Part shown: positions 24,490 to 35,933 of the stretch, one piece after another | Layout of the letters: every line of letters begins with the position of its first letter | Numbering within the stretch: the stretch's first letter is position 1 | Assembly (NCBI GenBank): GCA_003971905.1 | Contig: RSEE01000130.1 | Coordinates: 62,001-126,000, forward strand | Direction: 5' to 3' | Length of the DNA stretch: 64,000 nucleotides | Source: Moniliella sp. 'wahieum' | Lineage: Eukaryota; Basidiomycota; Moniliellomycetes; Moniliellales; Moniliellaceae | Notes under the pieces: model-generated | Told to the model about the DNA's origin: nothing | The model's input: the letters and a program-made list of their open reading frames with translations, nothing else | The model's database searches: none | Program-made: the position numbers and the translations under genes

Positions 24490-24565
24490 GGATGGAGATG
24501 GATGGATGGATGGATGGATGATGGATGGATGGATGGATGGAATGGATGAATGGATGGATGGAGAA
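24490..24565. repeat. (GGAT)n microsatellite
   Basis: Tandem ATGG/GGAT units with few interruptions. Confidence 0.9.
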
Positions 24566-25804
24566 TTGGAGACTAGAAAAAAGGATCATATATACTGCCG
24601 ATACGTCTCTCTCCCTCCCCCTCCCGCCTAGTTCCCCTAAAGGAAACATGATACCCTCAACCATCGTCCCTCCCCTGGCCCACCCCAGACCACAACCCCT
24701 GTACCGAATCACGCGCCCATCCGGCCCGATCCCGATCCATGGTCTTGGTATCACCCCTGCTGCTTTCCAGCATGCACATGCACATGCACACCCAAGACCG
24801 TCCACACCGACCACCTGGATTCAACCTACCCGGCACCGGCGAACGATCCGATCCAACCGTTCAGCGCCCCCCAAACCGTGTAGGACAATCCTGGTCATCC
24901 AACGATGAAACGGCGACCGTAACGATGTTCCCTCTTCCCTCAACTTTTGTTCCCTCGTTGTCCGCTTTTTGCCCTTTGCCTCTCGCATTTTGCCTTCCTC
25001 CTTCCGCCTTCCGCCTTCCGCCTTTCGCTTCCCGCCTCCCGGCTTCCGCCTTCGGTTCCGTCTTTGGGGTTTGGCCGGTGGCCTTTGGTTGGGTCGGGGA
25101 CCGATTCAAGCTCATACGAAAATGCTTTGCGATTGCGAGGGGCAAGGACCAGCGCACATGCGACGCGAGGTAGGTTAGTCGCCGGCGAAGGAGGGGGGGG
25201 GGGGCAATAAGATCAGAAAAAAAAAGAGGAGAGCGAAAAGTTATAATACTAATGGGCACCTAAACCCGAGGGTCCCATTGGTACATTGGTACATGCCGAG
25301 GTAGGAGAGAACAGAGGAAAGTTGACACGGAGACGGTGAGGGTGAAGGAGGTGGTGACGGACACGGGGGATGGAGGTTGGGATTGTGGAAGTGTGGGAGA
25401 GTGGGAGAGTTGAAGAGTTGGAGAGGTGGACAAGTGGGAAGGTGGAGATGGTGGCGTGTATGGGTCAGCCGGGACAAAGGGAGATCAGAAGATCAGAAGA
25501 TCAGCGATCAAACGAGCGATTAGCGAGGCGAACGAAAGGGAAGACGGGACATGAAACGATGCGGATCGACGCGTACGAGTACGAGTACGAACGATGGGCT
25601 ACAACTGCAAGAGAGGAAAAGGCAGGGCATAGGTCAAGCAGAACAACCGAACCGAGTACCAAGTACCGAGTACCGAGCACCGAGTACCCAGCACGGTAGT
25701 AGAGTAGAACAGGAGCGTACCAGACGCGGCACGTACGTAGCCCACATGGGATGAGGCCAGGATGAAAAAAGACATAGGAGCCAGATGACTGTGAAGACAA
25801 AACG

Positions 25805-25890
25805 GATTGACGAATTGATTGGCGGATTGACGGATTGACGGATTGATTGACGGATTGATTGACGGATTGATTGACGGACTGACGGATTGA
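25805..25890. repeat. Tandem GGATTGAC / GGATTGATTGAC array
   Basis: About nine units that alternate between 8-mer and 12-mer forms (an extra ATTG). Confidence 0.85.
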
Positions 25891-26030
25891 AGAATGGAAA
25901 AAGAGTGACCAAACCATCACGCGGTGTAGATGACGGACATATAGGAATAGGGCAGTCGGAGAGACAGGGTGCGGGTGCGGGTACGAATGCGGGTGGTGGT
26001 GGTTTGGCTTGGTATGCCGTATGCGGTAGG

Positions 26031-26102
26031 TAGTATGCGGTAGGTAGTATGCGGTAGGTAGTATGCGGTAGGTGGTATGCGGTAGGCGGTATAGGGTAGG
26101 TG
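26031..26102. repeat. 14-bp tandem repeat
   Basis: Five copies of GCGGTAGGTAGTAT in a row, the last two with single changes (GGTGGTAT, GGCGGTAT). Confidence 0.9.
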
Positions 26103-26679
26103 TGGATGCAGTAGCAGTATGTGGTGTGGCGCTCACGATGGCAAGCGTGCCGTGTGTAGATGTGGGGGTAGGTGCGAAAACGGGAGATCGAGTAGGACGT
26201 AGCAGGCATGACGGATGGGGTGAGGGTGTATGGTGCAAGCGAGGCAAGGGAAGTGGGTGCGGCCAAATGGCGAACGGGACGGTGCGAGATCAAAATGCCA
26301 AAGCGAGAAAGGAGAAGAAAAAGATCAAAGATCAAAGAACATAGACAAAAATCAATAACCGCCAATGTGGTGAAACCCCTCACTAGCCACTTTTGAGGAC
26401 GAGAACGTGGGCGCGAACGAAACGGGAACAGGTGCGAAACCAAACTCAAAAGCAAGTCAAAATCAAAGTCAAGGTCAAATAGGTTCAAGATCAGGATTCG
26501 GGCCAACAAGACCCGAAGCGGACGGGACCCAGGAGAAAACCCAATGGAGACCCAACCCAATGGGCGGGGCGGGGGGGATCATTAATCAACAAACTTGGGT
26601 CGCTCCAGGTCGGGTGGCCAGCGGTCCAAGCTCGACCCCAATCGGTCCCAGGACGAGTCCCCCACTAGCCCCCCCGAGC

Positions 26680-28599
26680 TCACGCGCGGACGCGCCACTC
26701 CATACTCTCCACCCCCATACGGAACGGAGGAAACACATCCAGCAACCGAGCGTCCGTCCCAAGTCCCGCCACTGACACTGATACCGATCGCTCGCCCGAA
26801 TTTGTACTTGTACCCGTACCTGTACTTGCACTTGCACTTGCGCTTGCACTTGTACTTGCTGCTGTGCCCGTACCCGTGCCCGTGCCCGTACCCGTACCCG
26901 TGCCGGAGGAAGAACTGCCAGCGCTCATGTGCGACATTTTGTCCGTCGACGCGACGGCTGGACCCAACACACCCGTTTCAGTTTACGTTGGGTCTCCGAG
27001 TCTGCAAAGCGGACAACGAGAGTCTCGCCATCGGGGAACCGCTACCGGGACGGAAATCGACCCAAACGAGTTGGTTAGTGATATTAGTGATAATGGCCAT
27101 ACAGCCGGCAGTCGAAGAGGCACAAGCAACAAAGAACAACGGGCCAAGACAGGAATTAAAGAGGACACACACGTACCATTCCATGCAACCCGTTCTTACA
27201 GCTGAGCGCAGCTTCGTGGGTCAAGAGACGGGCCAAGGCGATCCCGCGCGAGCGACCATCGGAATCGGTCAGGATGCGAATACTAACGACCGTATGTGGT
27301 CGGAGAAGGAGACGGACTGCACTCTCATTGTACTCGATGGGAATCCCATGCAGGTAGAGGTTACGAGAATCCTTGTCGGCGTACTTGCGCAAGGTAGAGG
27401 TAAAGCTAGCCTTGGCAGGACTGGCTTGGTAGCCAGCCAAGTTCAATTGCTCAATCGCCCGATGCGCTTCGGCCACCGAAGCGTACATGACAAACCCAAA
27501 TCCTTTGCACTCACCCGTATCGGGATCAATTATGGCCTTGTGCGACTCGATCACACCGTACTGCCCAGCCAACGTGCCTAGACCTTCATCCGTCATCGTC
27601 TTGGGCAACAAGGTGACGTAGATGTTGCGCACGGGGTCCAAGGGCGGCGGGGTGGGCGGACTACGATGGTGTTCAAATTGTCCCTTTTTCCGAGGCGGCG
27701 GCACAGCACCCAATGGCACTGCACATTCCCCACGCACGTCCCGCACTTCATCCCAATCTGCACTTGGTGTACGGACCGTTGGTGCTCCCCCACCCCACCC
27801 TGACCGTTCGCCCCAGCCAGTGGGGAGTTCGAGCCAGTGAGAACTCTGGGGCCGAGCCGCGGGCACAGAGACGGACGTGTCGCGCGGTGTGGACGTGCTG
27901 TGCCACGGGCTGGCCTTGGACGGGAGCGGGAACGGGAACGAGGTGGAACGCGGGACGGAAAGTACCGCGTCCGGACAGGAAGACCAGCAGTCGGTAGTAC
28001 CCGTGGGGGGCAAAGGGTGTGCTCGGTCAAACGACGGCGGATGGCTCGATAGGCTCATCCGTCCAAACTGGGCATCGAGCCAAACGTCGTCGGGTCCAAG
28101 GGGAGGGAACCCGTCTGAAGAAGACGGCCGTTCGAGATCCAGGATGGATGCGGGAGAGGGAGGTCCAACCAGCCGCTCGGGTCGCGTAAGGGCGGGTCGA
28201 AGGAGCGAGGGAGCCAGGCACGATGTGCTCGCGTGCCCCTGTCCTCGAGCTGGGCCCATTTGGATGTGTCGAGGGGGTGAAGGGGAGACGAAGGGAGGTC
28301 GTGCGCACCGGCGGGCACTGGGCCAGTGGGCGAGGGAGACGCGCCAAGGAAAGGGGCGACAGGGGGGAGGAAGAAGCGGGCTCCTGGAGCGCGAGCGGAG
28401 GGAGGCGGATGCGGGGGCTACTGTGGCTGGTCGGCTGGGGCGCAGGAGGGGGTTGGGGCGGGCAAGGGCTCCAGCGCGCGTCGCAGACGGCCTGCGTGTC
28501 GGCCCAGACGTCGGTGGGACGCAAGGAGCGCATGGGGTCTGCTGGGACAAGGGATGCGGGGGCGGGGCGGGAGCAGGAGGGGGCGCGGTGGGCGGCATG
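26680..28599 (-). CDS. RNA-binding protein with two RRM domains (MSSP/Scr1-like)
   Basis: Likely mRNA-binding regulator. A long Pro/Ser-rich N-terminal half (28599 to about 27640; PASILDLERPSSSDGFPPLG, DDVWLDAQFGRMSLSS) precedes RRM1, with RNP2 NIYVTLLPKTMTDEGLGTL and RNP1 CKGFGFVMY, then RRM2 with RNP2 NLYLHGIPIEYNESAVRLLL and RNP1-like SRGIAFARF after a small frame slip. An intron at 27042-27176 (GTACGT, branch ACTAAC, GGTAG) joins GLHGM to RFPDGETLVVRFADSETQRK, a typical end of this tandem-RRM family. The C-terminal tail is low complexity (Gly-Thr and Ser-Ala alternation from hexamer repeats at 26800-26905). The start at 28599 is a guess within the disordered region. It is transcribed away from NBP35, with about 650 bp between the starts. 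Confidence 0.85.
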
Positions 28600-29255
28600 C
28601 GCGGTGATGGGGAGGAGGGGGAGGGGGAGGGGAGGGGAGATGGTGGTGGTGGTGGTGTGAGAAGGAGAAGGAGGAGAGGAGCGCACATGGGGGAAGCGCA
28701 TGCAGCGGGTGCATGCAGGGGGTGTCTGTGCATGGCGGGCGCGGGGGCGCTGCTGGTGGGAGGGCGTCCACCTTGGCGGGGGCTGGCATGCAGCAGCTGC
28801 AGCACAAGCAGCAGTATTCGTATAAACACAAGCAGTAGCAGTAGTATAAACACAAGCAGTAGCAGTAGTATAAACACAAGCATCCGTATAAGCACACGCC
28901 TATAGCACAAGCAGATTAAGCTGCACTGCCCCCCTGCCGTGCATGCCGCAGCGGAGAACTGCAGCGCACCAGTCGTGTGGAGCACACTTAGTACTTTTGC
29001 TGCACCCCCCGCATTCCGTGCGCCAGCGCCACCCGCCTGCCTATTCCGCCCGCCGGGCATTCCGCCGTGCCGTTTCAATTTGCAGCGTGCCGTTGAAACT
29101 TTCTGCCCCGGGCGGCGTTTTTCTCGGCAAGCGCTGGTGGCGCTTAACTCCGGGCGTTGCCACTGGATTTTGTTTGCCACATCTGCTGCTGCCACCCCCA
29201 TCCCATCCCATCCCATCCCATCGCCATCGCCATCGCCATCGCCATCCCACTCGCC
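28600..29255. promoter_or_regulatory. Divergent intergenic region between the RRM gene and NBP35, with a 24-bp tandem repeat
   Basis: Contains the upstream regions of both genes. A 24-bp unit (GTAGTATAAACACAAGCAGT plus AGCA) is tandemly repeated at 28829-28880, and CCATC/GCCATC runs lie at 29190-29250 just before the NBP35 start. No known regulator site is identified. Confidence 0.5.
28829..28880. repeat. 24-bp tandem repeat upstream of NBP35
   Basis: Slightly more than two exact copies, with a partial third at 28805-28828. Confidence 0.8.
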
Positions 29256-30492
29256 ATGCTCGCCGTCCAGCCCCCCGTGCCCCTTCCATCTGCCCCCACA
29301 TCCACCCCCCCCCACCCCCACCCCCACCGCCCAGCTCCGCTCCGACACACCGTCCCCGAGAACGCACCCGAAGCGTGTCCGTCCTCGACAGCCAGCAGGC
29401 CGGCAAGGCCGCTGCGTGCGCCGGGTGTGCGAACCAGGCCGCGTGCGCATCTGCGCCCAAGGGCCCCGATCCCGACCTGCCCATCATCGCCAAACGCTTG
29501 CGCCACGTCCGCCCACCATCCTCGTCATGTCGGGCAAAGGCGGCGTGGGCAAGTCCACATTCACCGCCCAACTCGCTTGGGCCCTCTCCGAGTCCCCCCG
29601 CCCCGTTGGCCCCCCGCTTCCCCCCCGTCTGTCCCACACCCTACCTCCACCCATCAACACGAGCGTGCCGAGCAGGACGACGAACAATACGACGAGGAGA
29701 GGGAGGAGGAGGAGGAGGGGAGTACGAGCCGTGCCAGACGGCTGTGATGGACATTGACATCTGCGGACCCTCGATCCCGACCGTGCTGGGTCTCACGTCG
29801 GCGCAGGTGCATGCCTCGGCCTCGGGCTGGTCTCCGGTGTATGTATCAGACAGCTTGTGTGCCATGTCGGTCGGGTTCCTGTTGCCTTCAGCGACGACGG
29901 CGGTGATTTGGCGTGGGGCGAAGAAGAATGCGTTGATCAAGCAGTTCCTCAAAGACGTTGATTGGACCGGTGCCGGCGCTGAGCACGATCTCACCGACGA
30001 CGAAAAGAGTGATGCGGAGCAGATGGGGAAACAGATGCCGCTGCCGCTGCGGCGATTGATTACATGTTGGTCGATACCCCGCCGGGCACGACCGACGAGC
30101 ACCTGTCCATTGTCTCTTATCTCCGCCAAGCCCAGGATGGCTTTGCAGGCGCCGTGTTGGTCACGACGCCACAAGAGGTCGCGCTGCAATGTGAGGAACA
30201 AGTCTCGTTTTGTCGCAAGACCAACGTGCCTATCCTAGGTGTGGTGGAGAACATGGCGGGCTTTGTCTGTCCCGCCTGCCATGGTAGGTCCGACGTATTT
30301 TTCCCTTCGACGGGCGGGGCCAAGGCGCTGTGCGAGGAATTGCACTTGCCTTTTCTTGGCTCCGTCCCGCTCGACCCCCGATTGGCAAGTGCTGCGATTT
30401 GGGACAGAGCTTTGTCCACCACTCTTCCCCGACTCCCCGCGTCAGTGGCGTACAACGAAATTATCGAGCAAATCAAGGTGCTGGTTCCTTAA
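29256..30492 (+). CDS. NBP35: Cytosolic Fe-S cluster assembly scaffold Nbp35
   Basis: P-loop NTPase that, with Cfd1, assembles 4Fe-4S clusters for cytosolic and nuclear proteins. The ATG at 29256 starts MLAVQPPVP. The N-terminal cysteine motif is present: VPENAPEAC, then DSQQAGKAAACAGCANQAAC, with four cysteines in the C-x13/14-C-x2-C-x5-C spacing of Nbp35. The Walker A motif follows as ILVMSGKGGVGKSTF. After a gap (29590-29740) come MDIDICGPSIPTVLGL, VIWRGAKKNALIKQFLKDVDW, the Walker B block DYMLVDTPPGTTDEHLSIVS, AVLVTTPQEVALQCEEQVSF, GVVENMAGFVCPAC with the C-terminal CxxC, and FLGSVPLDPRLA. The TAA is at 30492. The gap is either an intron or a real Asp/Glu-rich insert (EQDDEQYDEEREEEEEGEYE) before PCQTAV; I cannot decide. 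Two frame breaks are present. Confidence 0.94.
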
Positions 30493-30798
30493 GCATGATT
30501 TCCTTCCTTGCCGCCCCCCTCCTCCTCGTCCTCTTTCTCCTTTAACCCCCCCCCCCTTGCTTTGTTGGGCTAGCATCCTCCTGTTCTCGTATCTATCACA
30601 TTGCTTTCTCTCTCCCTTCTCGCTTCTGAACCCCCCCACTGCACCTCCTCCATGCGCTTTTTCCCTACGACGGTGAAAGAGACCAGAACGCGTGTGACAC
30701 AAGAGGAATTTGGATTTTGTCGAGGCAGTGCGCAGAGCAAGCGAGAACGGTAATGGCAACTTAGTACGGCCTACCTTCCTCGGCATACAATTTCTGCA
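30493..30798. other. Gap between convergent NBP35 and ERV41
   Basis: Pyrimidine-rich 3' flank (30500-30660) with no gene. Confidence 0.6.
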
Positions 30799-32386
30799 TC
30801 ACCGAGTCGCTACGACCGTGCGAAGGCGCGCCCCACTCGCGCACGCGTGCCCCCAGGCCCAGACTGGGACTGAGGTGTACTGCGCAGCCGAGGCCAAGCC
30901 CGTGCCGGAACTTTGGCCGGCCTCTTCGCGCGCTTCAACAAGGTTATGAGCAACTTGTTCGACGCGCATCGTGACGCGGTACGCCATATTAAGACACACC
31001 CATGCACCCCCCAAAATGGCCGCCAAGCGAACGAGAAACGTAGTGAGCGGCATAGCATGTTCCCGTATCACCATGGTCAACGGATCAATCTCGTACTTGA
31101 TAAAGATGCCGGGAACCCCTTGGCCGTGCCGCACCGTACGCGCATAGTCCGTCACACTGTACTGGTTCGTACGTAAACTGCGGCCCCAGGTGTTGTAGTA
31201 GAGCGTAGGCACGATCGTGGTAAAGTACTGGTACGATCGGAAATGTTGCTCGGTCACTTCTTGGATCGACTCGAGCGGCTGCGCAATGTTGGGGAAGTAC
31301 GGCCCAAAACTCAGATCATGAAACACGTGCGATAAGTTCATCTCTACAGAGAAAAAAACCCCCAGGTCCAGGTTAGGTTAGTTTGGGTTGGTCGGAAGGC
31401 CACTGCGAGCCGCCCAAACAAGAAGCAAGAAGGAGAAGAAAGGACAAGCAGAAGCAGAAGTAGAAGTAGAAGGGACGTACTGTCGTGGTCAGTGTGGGTA
31501 GGGGAGAAGAGGTAGCCATGTCCCTGGTAATGTGCAAGTTGCCCGTGACCTTTTTGACGACCATCGAACCGTAAATCCGGCATGCTGGGCCATTTTCGAC
31601 CAGATGTTTCGTCTTGGCAAACCGTTTGGGACCAAACTCTTTGCGCAGACGTTTCTTGGACGGGTTGTGGAACAAGAGTCCACCAGCATCGTTCAGCGCC
31701 TTGGCACGCGCCGAACGTAACAGGTCGTGAACCGGTAAAAATCCAACCGCCCCGCTTGGCCCAACTCAAATGTCGTTCCGTCCCGTCGAAACTCTTGGTC
31801 CGACACGTGCAACAGGTCGCTCACTGCATCCCGTACATCCACAGATAAAAACTTGCATGGCATCGCCACCGTCACATCCAAGTTGACTTGCATGTCATGG
31901 TGCACCTCATTGTCCACCACAAAATCGTACACGTGCTCTTTCCCCCAAAATCGCGTTAGCTCCACCACCAACAGCACCGCTAACGTCATGTACGCCACGA
32001 GCGTCCACAGTCCGCCTTTCGATGACCGTTTCTGGTACAGCGCTTGCGTCTGCCCAGACCACGTAGCCCAGTCACACGTCCAGCCATCCCACCACAACCA
32101 CATATCAAACACCCACACCAACACCAACATCAACGCCCGGCCCGCGTCAGCATCCACCTTCGCACACCCGTACCCGCATGCACCACATCTCCGCTGCCCC
32201 TCTGCTGGCCACCACGTGTCTCTGCACTGGGCAGAGGCGGGCAGGCGCGCCACAAGACGCACACGACAGGCACACAGCAGACACACGACAGGCACACGAC
32301 AGCCAAGCACGTACCTTGGGAAACGCATCAAACTGGCGCATCTTGGGCAGCGCATCCAGCTTCTCCAGCACGCTCTTCTCCGACAT
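30799..32386 (-). CDS. ERV41: COPII vesicle cargo receptor Erv41 (ERGIC2-like)
   Basis: Membrane protein that cycles between ER and Golgi in a complex with Erv46. The ATG at 32386 gives MSEKSVLEKLDALPKMRQFD then AFPK; an intron from 32314 (GTACGT) to about 32063 (GGGCAG) joins this to TQALYQKRSSKGGLW, the typical FPK-x-Y junction. The first membrane span is LVAYMTLAVLLVVELTRFW; the luminal domain shows HHDMQVNLDVTVAMPCKFLS, DGTTFELG, GPACRIYGSMVVKKVTGNLH and HGYLFSPTHTDHD. A second intron (31344-31480, GTACGT, CTAACCTAACC, CTGTAG) joins to KMNLSHVFHDLSFGPYFPNI. Then YFTTIVPTLYYNTWGRSLRT, IFIKYEIDPLTMVIREHAMP, and the second span LTTFLVRLAAILGGAWVCLN. The stop is at 30799. Start, two spans and both introns agree with the family. 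Confidence 0.94.
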
Positions 32387-34220
32387 GGTGGGCGAACCAA
32401 GCGAGAGGACAAGACGCAAACAAAGGTGGAATCAAAAGTGCAGTCGACAGGGAAGAGGCGAAGAAGGAGAAGGAGGATGGGGAGGAGGCCGCTCGAGATG
32501 GTCGCGTCTGCTTCGGCTTCGGGTGCTCCCATCCGCCCTCGCTCGCCCGCAGCGCAGCGCAGCCCCACGCTGTCCCATCAGCCGCGGGGCAGCTGCCACG
32601 TTGGCATGCCGCTTACGTACACAGCGCCCGAGCGAAGGCTGCGCAGGATAACCCTAGCCCTGGCACGCCTCACACCTCACACCTTAGCGCTTGGGGTGGT
32701 TATTATATTGTGGTTAGGTTACACACGCTCTACCCAGTCCACCCCCCCCGAGCACATCGGAACACTGGTTACGAAGCGTACCACAACCCCCACCCCTGAG
32801 AACGCACACGGTAGGACCATGCTTTTCCGTTGGGCTGCATGCTTTATGGTTGTTGGTGGTATTGGTATTGGTAGTGGTAGTGGTAGTGGTGTTGGTCAAT
32901 CCGAGTGGCTAGGCACAGAGAGAGGCTTCTCTCGGCGTAGAACTGGCAGGCGGATGGCTCAATGTGTGGCAAAGCAGCTGTGTACTGCGCATAGAGGACT
33001 GCGCAGTGTGTGGAATGAGGACTGAGGGAGGACGTTGGGCCTTGTTTGGCACGCCCTCCTCCTTCCTTCCTTCCTTCCTTCCTTCCTTCCTTCCTTCCTT
33101 CCTTCCTTCCTTCCTTCCTTCCTTGGTTTTCACGGGGGTGCGATCGAGTGCAAAAAAAGTCTTGTTTTTCTTGGGAGCAGCCAACACGCAAGGAGATTGG
33201 CCAGCTCCGTTGGCCCGTCGGCCCATGCCCGCTTCGCTGCCGGGCACCATGTCGTCTTCTGGACCTGGGAAGGGGGTACAGGCTTTTGTCCCCACCGCTG
33301 TGTCCCCCCTACGGCGGACAACGGCGCCTGAATACATTCAAAGCTTGTGCCGGTCGGGGAATTGGGAGAGGGGGGTTCCTATAGTATGATACTACCACCA
33401 TCGTTCGACCGGATCATGCATCAATGTTACAACATGCTCCATGCAAAAACATGCTACATGTCACGTTCCCACAAAACACTAACTCTCTCTCTCTCCCACG
33501 CTACCGATATGCTCCGTTCCTAGTTACTACCATCTACCTCTTCGTCAGCGGAGCGTCTCATGAAGAGAGCGGAGTGGGGACGACCCCCCCCCCCAGAGGC
33601 CTGGCGCAATGGCGACGCGGGAATCCGAGGTCGGAGGAGAAACGTGCCCTGAAGCTTGTTGGTAAGTAGTTTGAGCCACCTAACACTCTGTACGGCGTAT
33701 ACGCTCCTCCATATACATGTGGTTGGGGTTGTGCGTATACTAGTCGGGATGTACTTGGCGCTGGTGAGCCATCGGTGAGCCGGTGGCGGAGATGTCGCCT
33801 GTCGGAGGGTTTCGCTCGCGCTCCCAGGGCAGTTGCGTTCGGTTTTCGGCCCCTTGGGCGCCGCAGCATGCCTGCGTCGTCTAGGCAGTATACACTCTGT
33901 GCTCAATGGCGTATAATAACCCTGACGACCGGCGAGGTGTCTGCGCGATCAATGGCTGTGCACGTGCCACAGTCGTTGCGCTCCGACGGTGGAGGTTTGG
34001 TTGATCCGGTTTGTCATAGATCTCTGACCACGAGAGACGGATGAGGATCATTGTTTACGTATCCTCTGTCATGCATGTCACATGTCCATGTCATCATACA
34101 TCAACCCTTTGGGGCGGAGCTCCTACAACGCGAGGCGAGCGAGTGGGTTGCCAAGTCGCTCCGACGGTGGGCGTACGGTCTACTAACTACGGATCGCACG
34201 CGGACTCACACGGCGAAATC
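32387..34220. other. Intergenic region with a CCTT microsatellite, no gene seen
   Basis: Upstream of ERV41. Holds a GGTATT/GGTAGT run (32849-32895) and the CCTT array (33057-33124). No conserved frame is visible between 32.4 and 34.2 kb. Confidence 0.55.
33057..33124. repeat. (CCTT)n microsatellite
   Basis: About 17 uninterrupted CCTT units. Confidence 0.95.
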
Positions 34221-35036
34221 GATTCAGCGCAGGAGCGAGTCGTTTTTGCCAAGGCGGGGCTGAAACAATGGCAATGCAAGAGGACGACTGCGGGAAAAAG
34301 ATGACGATCGGACTAGGGGCATGGGGGATGGGATATGACATGGACATGTGGTGTAGCGGGAGAAACAATCATTATAATCAGCACCGAGAATGGACAGGAA
34401 TGTGAGCAAGAGCACAATAACTACACAGAGAGAACCTCGGGGGGGGGGGGCTAGTACGTACAACGCAGAAGAGCCAAGCCCTCTTCTGCTCTGCGCGAGC
34501 GAGGCGGTGTTCGTGTTGGGCTGCCGTGGGCATGTTCGGCCGTAGGCGTCTCGTGCATCGGAATGAAAAAGACATCACAGCCATCATCCATCCTCCTCCT
34601 CCGAGCCAGTCCTATAGTAGTCACGAGCACTCGTCATCGATCATCCATCCTGAGCACCCCACGTAGAATCGGGCCGAGAGTCAGGGATTGCAAGAAGCGG
34701 TAAGCGGTAAGCGCCCTCGCACGGCGCACTCTATGTCCTGGCCCAACCACATCCACCCCGCTGCTGCGGAACTCCGGGGGGACGATCTGCGGGGCGCCTC
34801 GCGCGGCGGAATGCCGCGGTGGGGCTCAGGCGCGAGGGTGACGTCACACGTCTCCTCTTGTACCGCGCGCGCAGGCGCAGTGCGGTGCGGCTGGTGCGCG
34901 GCTTGGCGCTGGCCCAACTACACAGCCTCTTCTATACGATCCAAGCCCACTTGGCCGTGGCTTTTGCCCATCCTCTCGAGGTCCATTTCCTACTTAATCC
35001 CCCCCACGCGCTCACCGTCTCCATCCCTCCCACCCC

Positions 35037-35106
35037 CACACTCACACTCACACCCACACTCACACCCACACTCACACCCACACTCACACCCCCACTCACA
35101 CCCACA
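35037..35106. repeat. ACTCACACCC tandem repeat just before the secreted-protein start
   Basis: About seven imperfect 10-12-bp units end two bases before the ATG at 35109; copy B has only about two. Confidence 0.8.
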
Positions 35107-35108
35107 CC

Positions 35109-35933
35109 ATGGTCGCCCGCCTCGCCTCGGTCCTCGCTCTCGCCACCCTCGCCGCCACCGGCACCACCGCCGCCCCGCTCGCCAAGCGCGACCAGGTCAG
35201 CTTTGGCGCCAACCTGGGCTCCTTCCCGCTCATCATCAATACCTGGTACGACGGCCATAGCAGTGACTACCACACCACCAACGTCACCCTCGACGCCGAC
35301 GCACGCGACGCCCAAGGCTACCGCGTCCTCGACGCCTACCCCGTATGTGTCCTTCTGTCTCTCCCGCCGTCTTCCTCCTTCCTCTTCGTACCCACCACAC
35401 ATGCGACTGACTTTTTGTCTTTTCTTGGGTTGCTTTGTTTTCTGCATATGCGTGTATAGGACGGCACAATGCGACGGCCGAGCAGTTTGAGTTCCAACTC
35501 ATCGGTTCCAACGCCTTTGGCTTCTCCGACAAGGTCAGCTGGTCCTCCGAGGACAAGTCCCAAGCCAGTGCGTTTGGTGTGCTTCGTCCGGCCGGAACGC
35601 CATCGCGGTGTCTGCACGCTGTGCACTGGGAAGACGGTGCGCAAACTGGCCACTTCGCCGGCGCACCCTGCACGTACGACGATGATAAGGACGCCTTGGC
35701 ACCGCAACTGTTTGGCATCTCCTTCCAAACTTCCGGTCCCAATGGCGAGTGGGGGTACTGGCACATTTACTTTGTTGGTGACAAGCCCTTGGACAAGGGC
35801 GTGAATGGTTACACACCCCAGCTTCTCCACTAACGACCACCGGTCCATTCAGTGGACTCGCACTCAGGACACTACCCGCAACTTGTTCTGTTTCCCCTTT
35901 AACGACTACATTACCCCGATCCCCAATGCCTAA
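35109..35933 (+). CDS. Small secreted protein, copy A (unknown function)
   Basis: I do not recognise the family. The ATG at 35109 starts a classic signal peptide, MVARLASVLALATLAATGTT, followed by APLAKR, whose Lys-Arg pair could be a Kex2 site, then DQVSFGANLGSFPLIINTWY. One intron (35343-35459, GTATGT...TATAG) splits DAYP from DGHNATAEQFEFQLIGSNAF. The mature part (about 190 residues) is rich in aromatic, Gly and Asp residues, has three cysteines (CLHAV, PCTYDD, LFCFPF) and potential N-glycosylation sites (NVT, NAT). The end is WTRTQDTTRN then LFCFPFNDYITPIPNA, TAA at 35933. Two single-base losses break the frame (GGCACAATG just after the intron, and near 35815); copy B is intact at the first of these. 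A tandem CACACTCACACC stretch lies in the leader at 35037-35106. Confidence 0.75.

Larger units (their letters stand above)
21147..26679. other. 5.5-kb gene-free region rich in short recurring words and tandem repeats
   Basis: No open frame here shows conserved motifs. The sequence is visibly less GC-rich than the genes and is built from short words that recur on both strands: GCTTCAAGCTT/AAGCTTGAAGC (22795, 23276, 24180), GTTTAACGTT-like words (21655, 23470) and GTCACTAGTCA-like palindromes (21851, 22440). Tandem arrays lie at 24490-24560 (GGAT), 24990-25060 (CTTCCGC), 25805-25890 (GGATTGAC) and 26031-26102 (14-mer). I see no tRNA or rRNA. Confidence 0.6.

Noticed and set aside
27156-29450. 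A single 764-codon protein spanning the RRM gene and the NBP35 5' half
   Set aside because: The part beyond about 28600 is antisense to NBP35 exons and intergenic repeats. Only the lower part carries the RRM protein.
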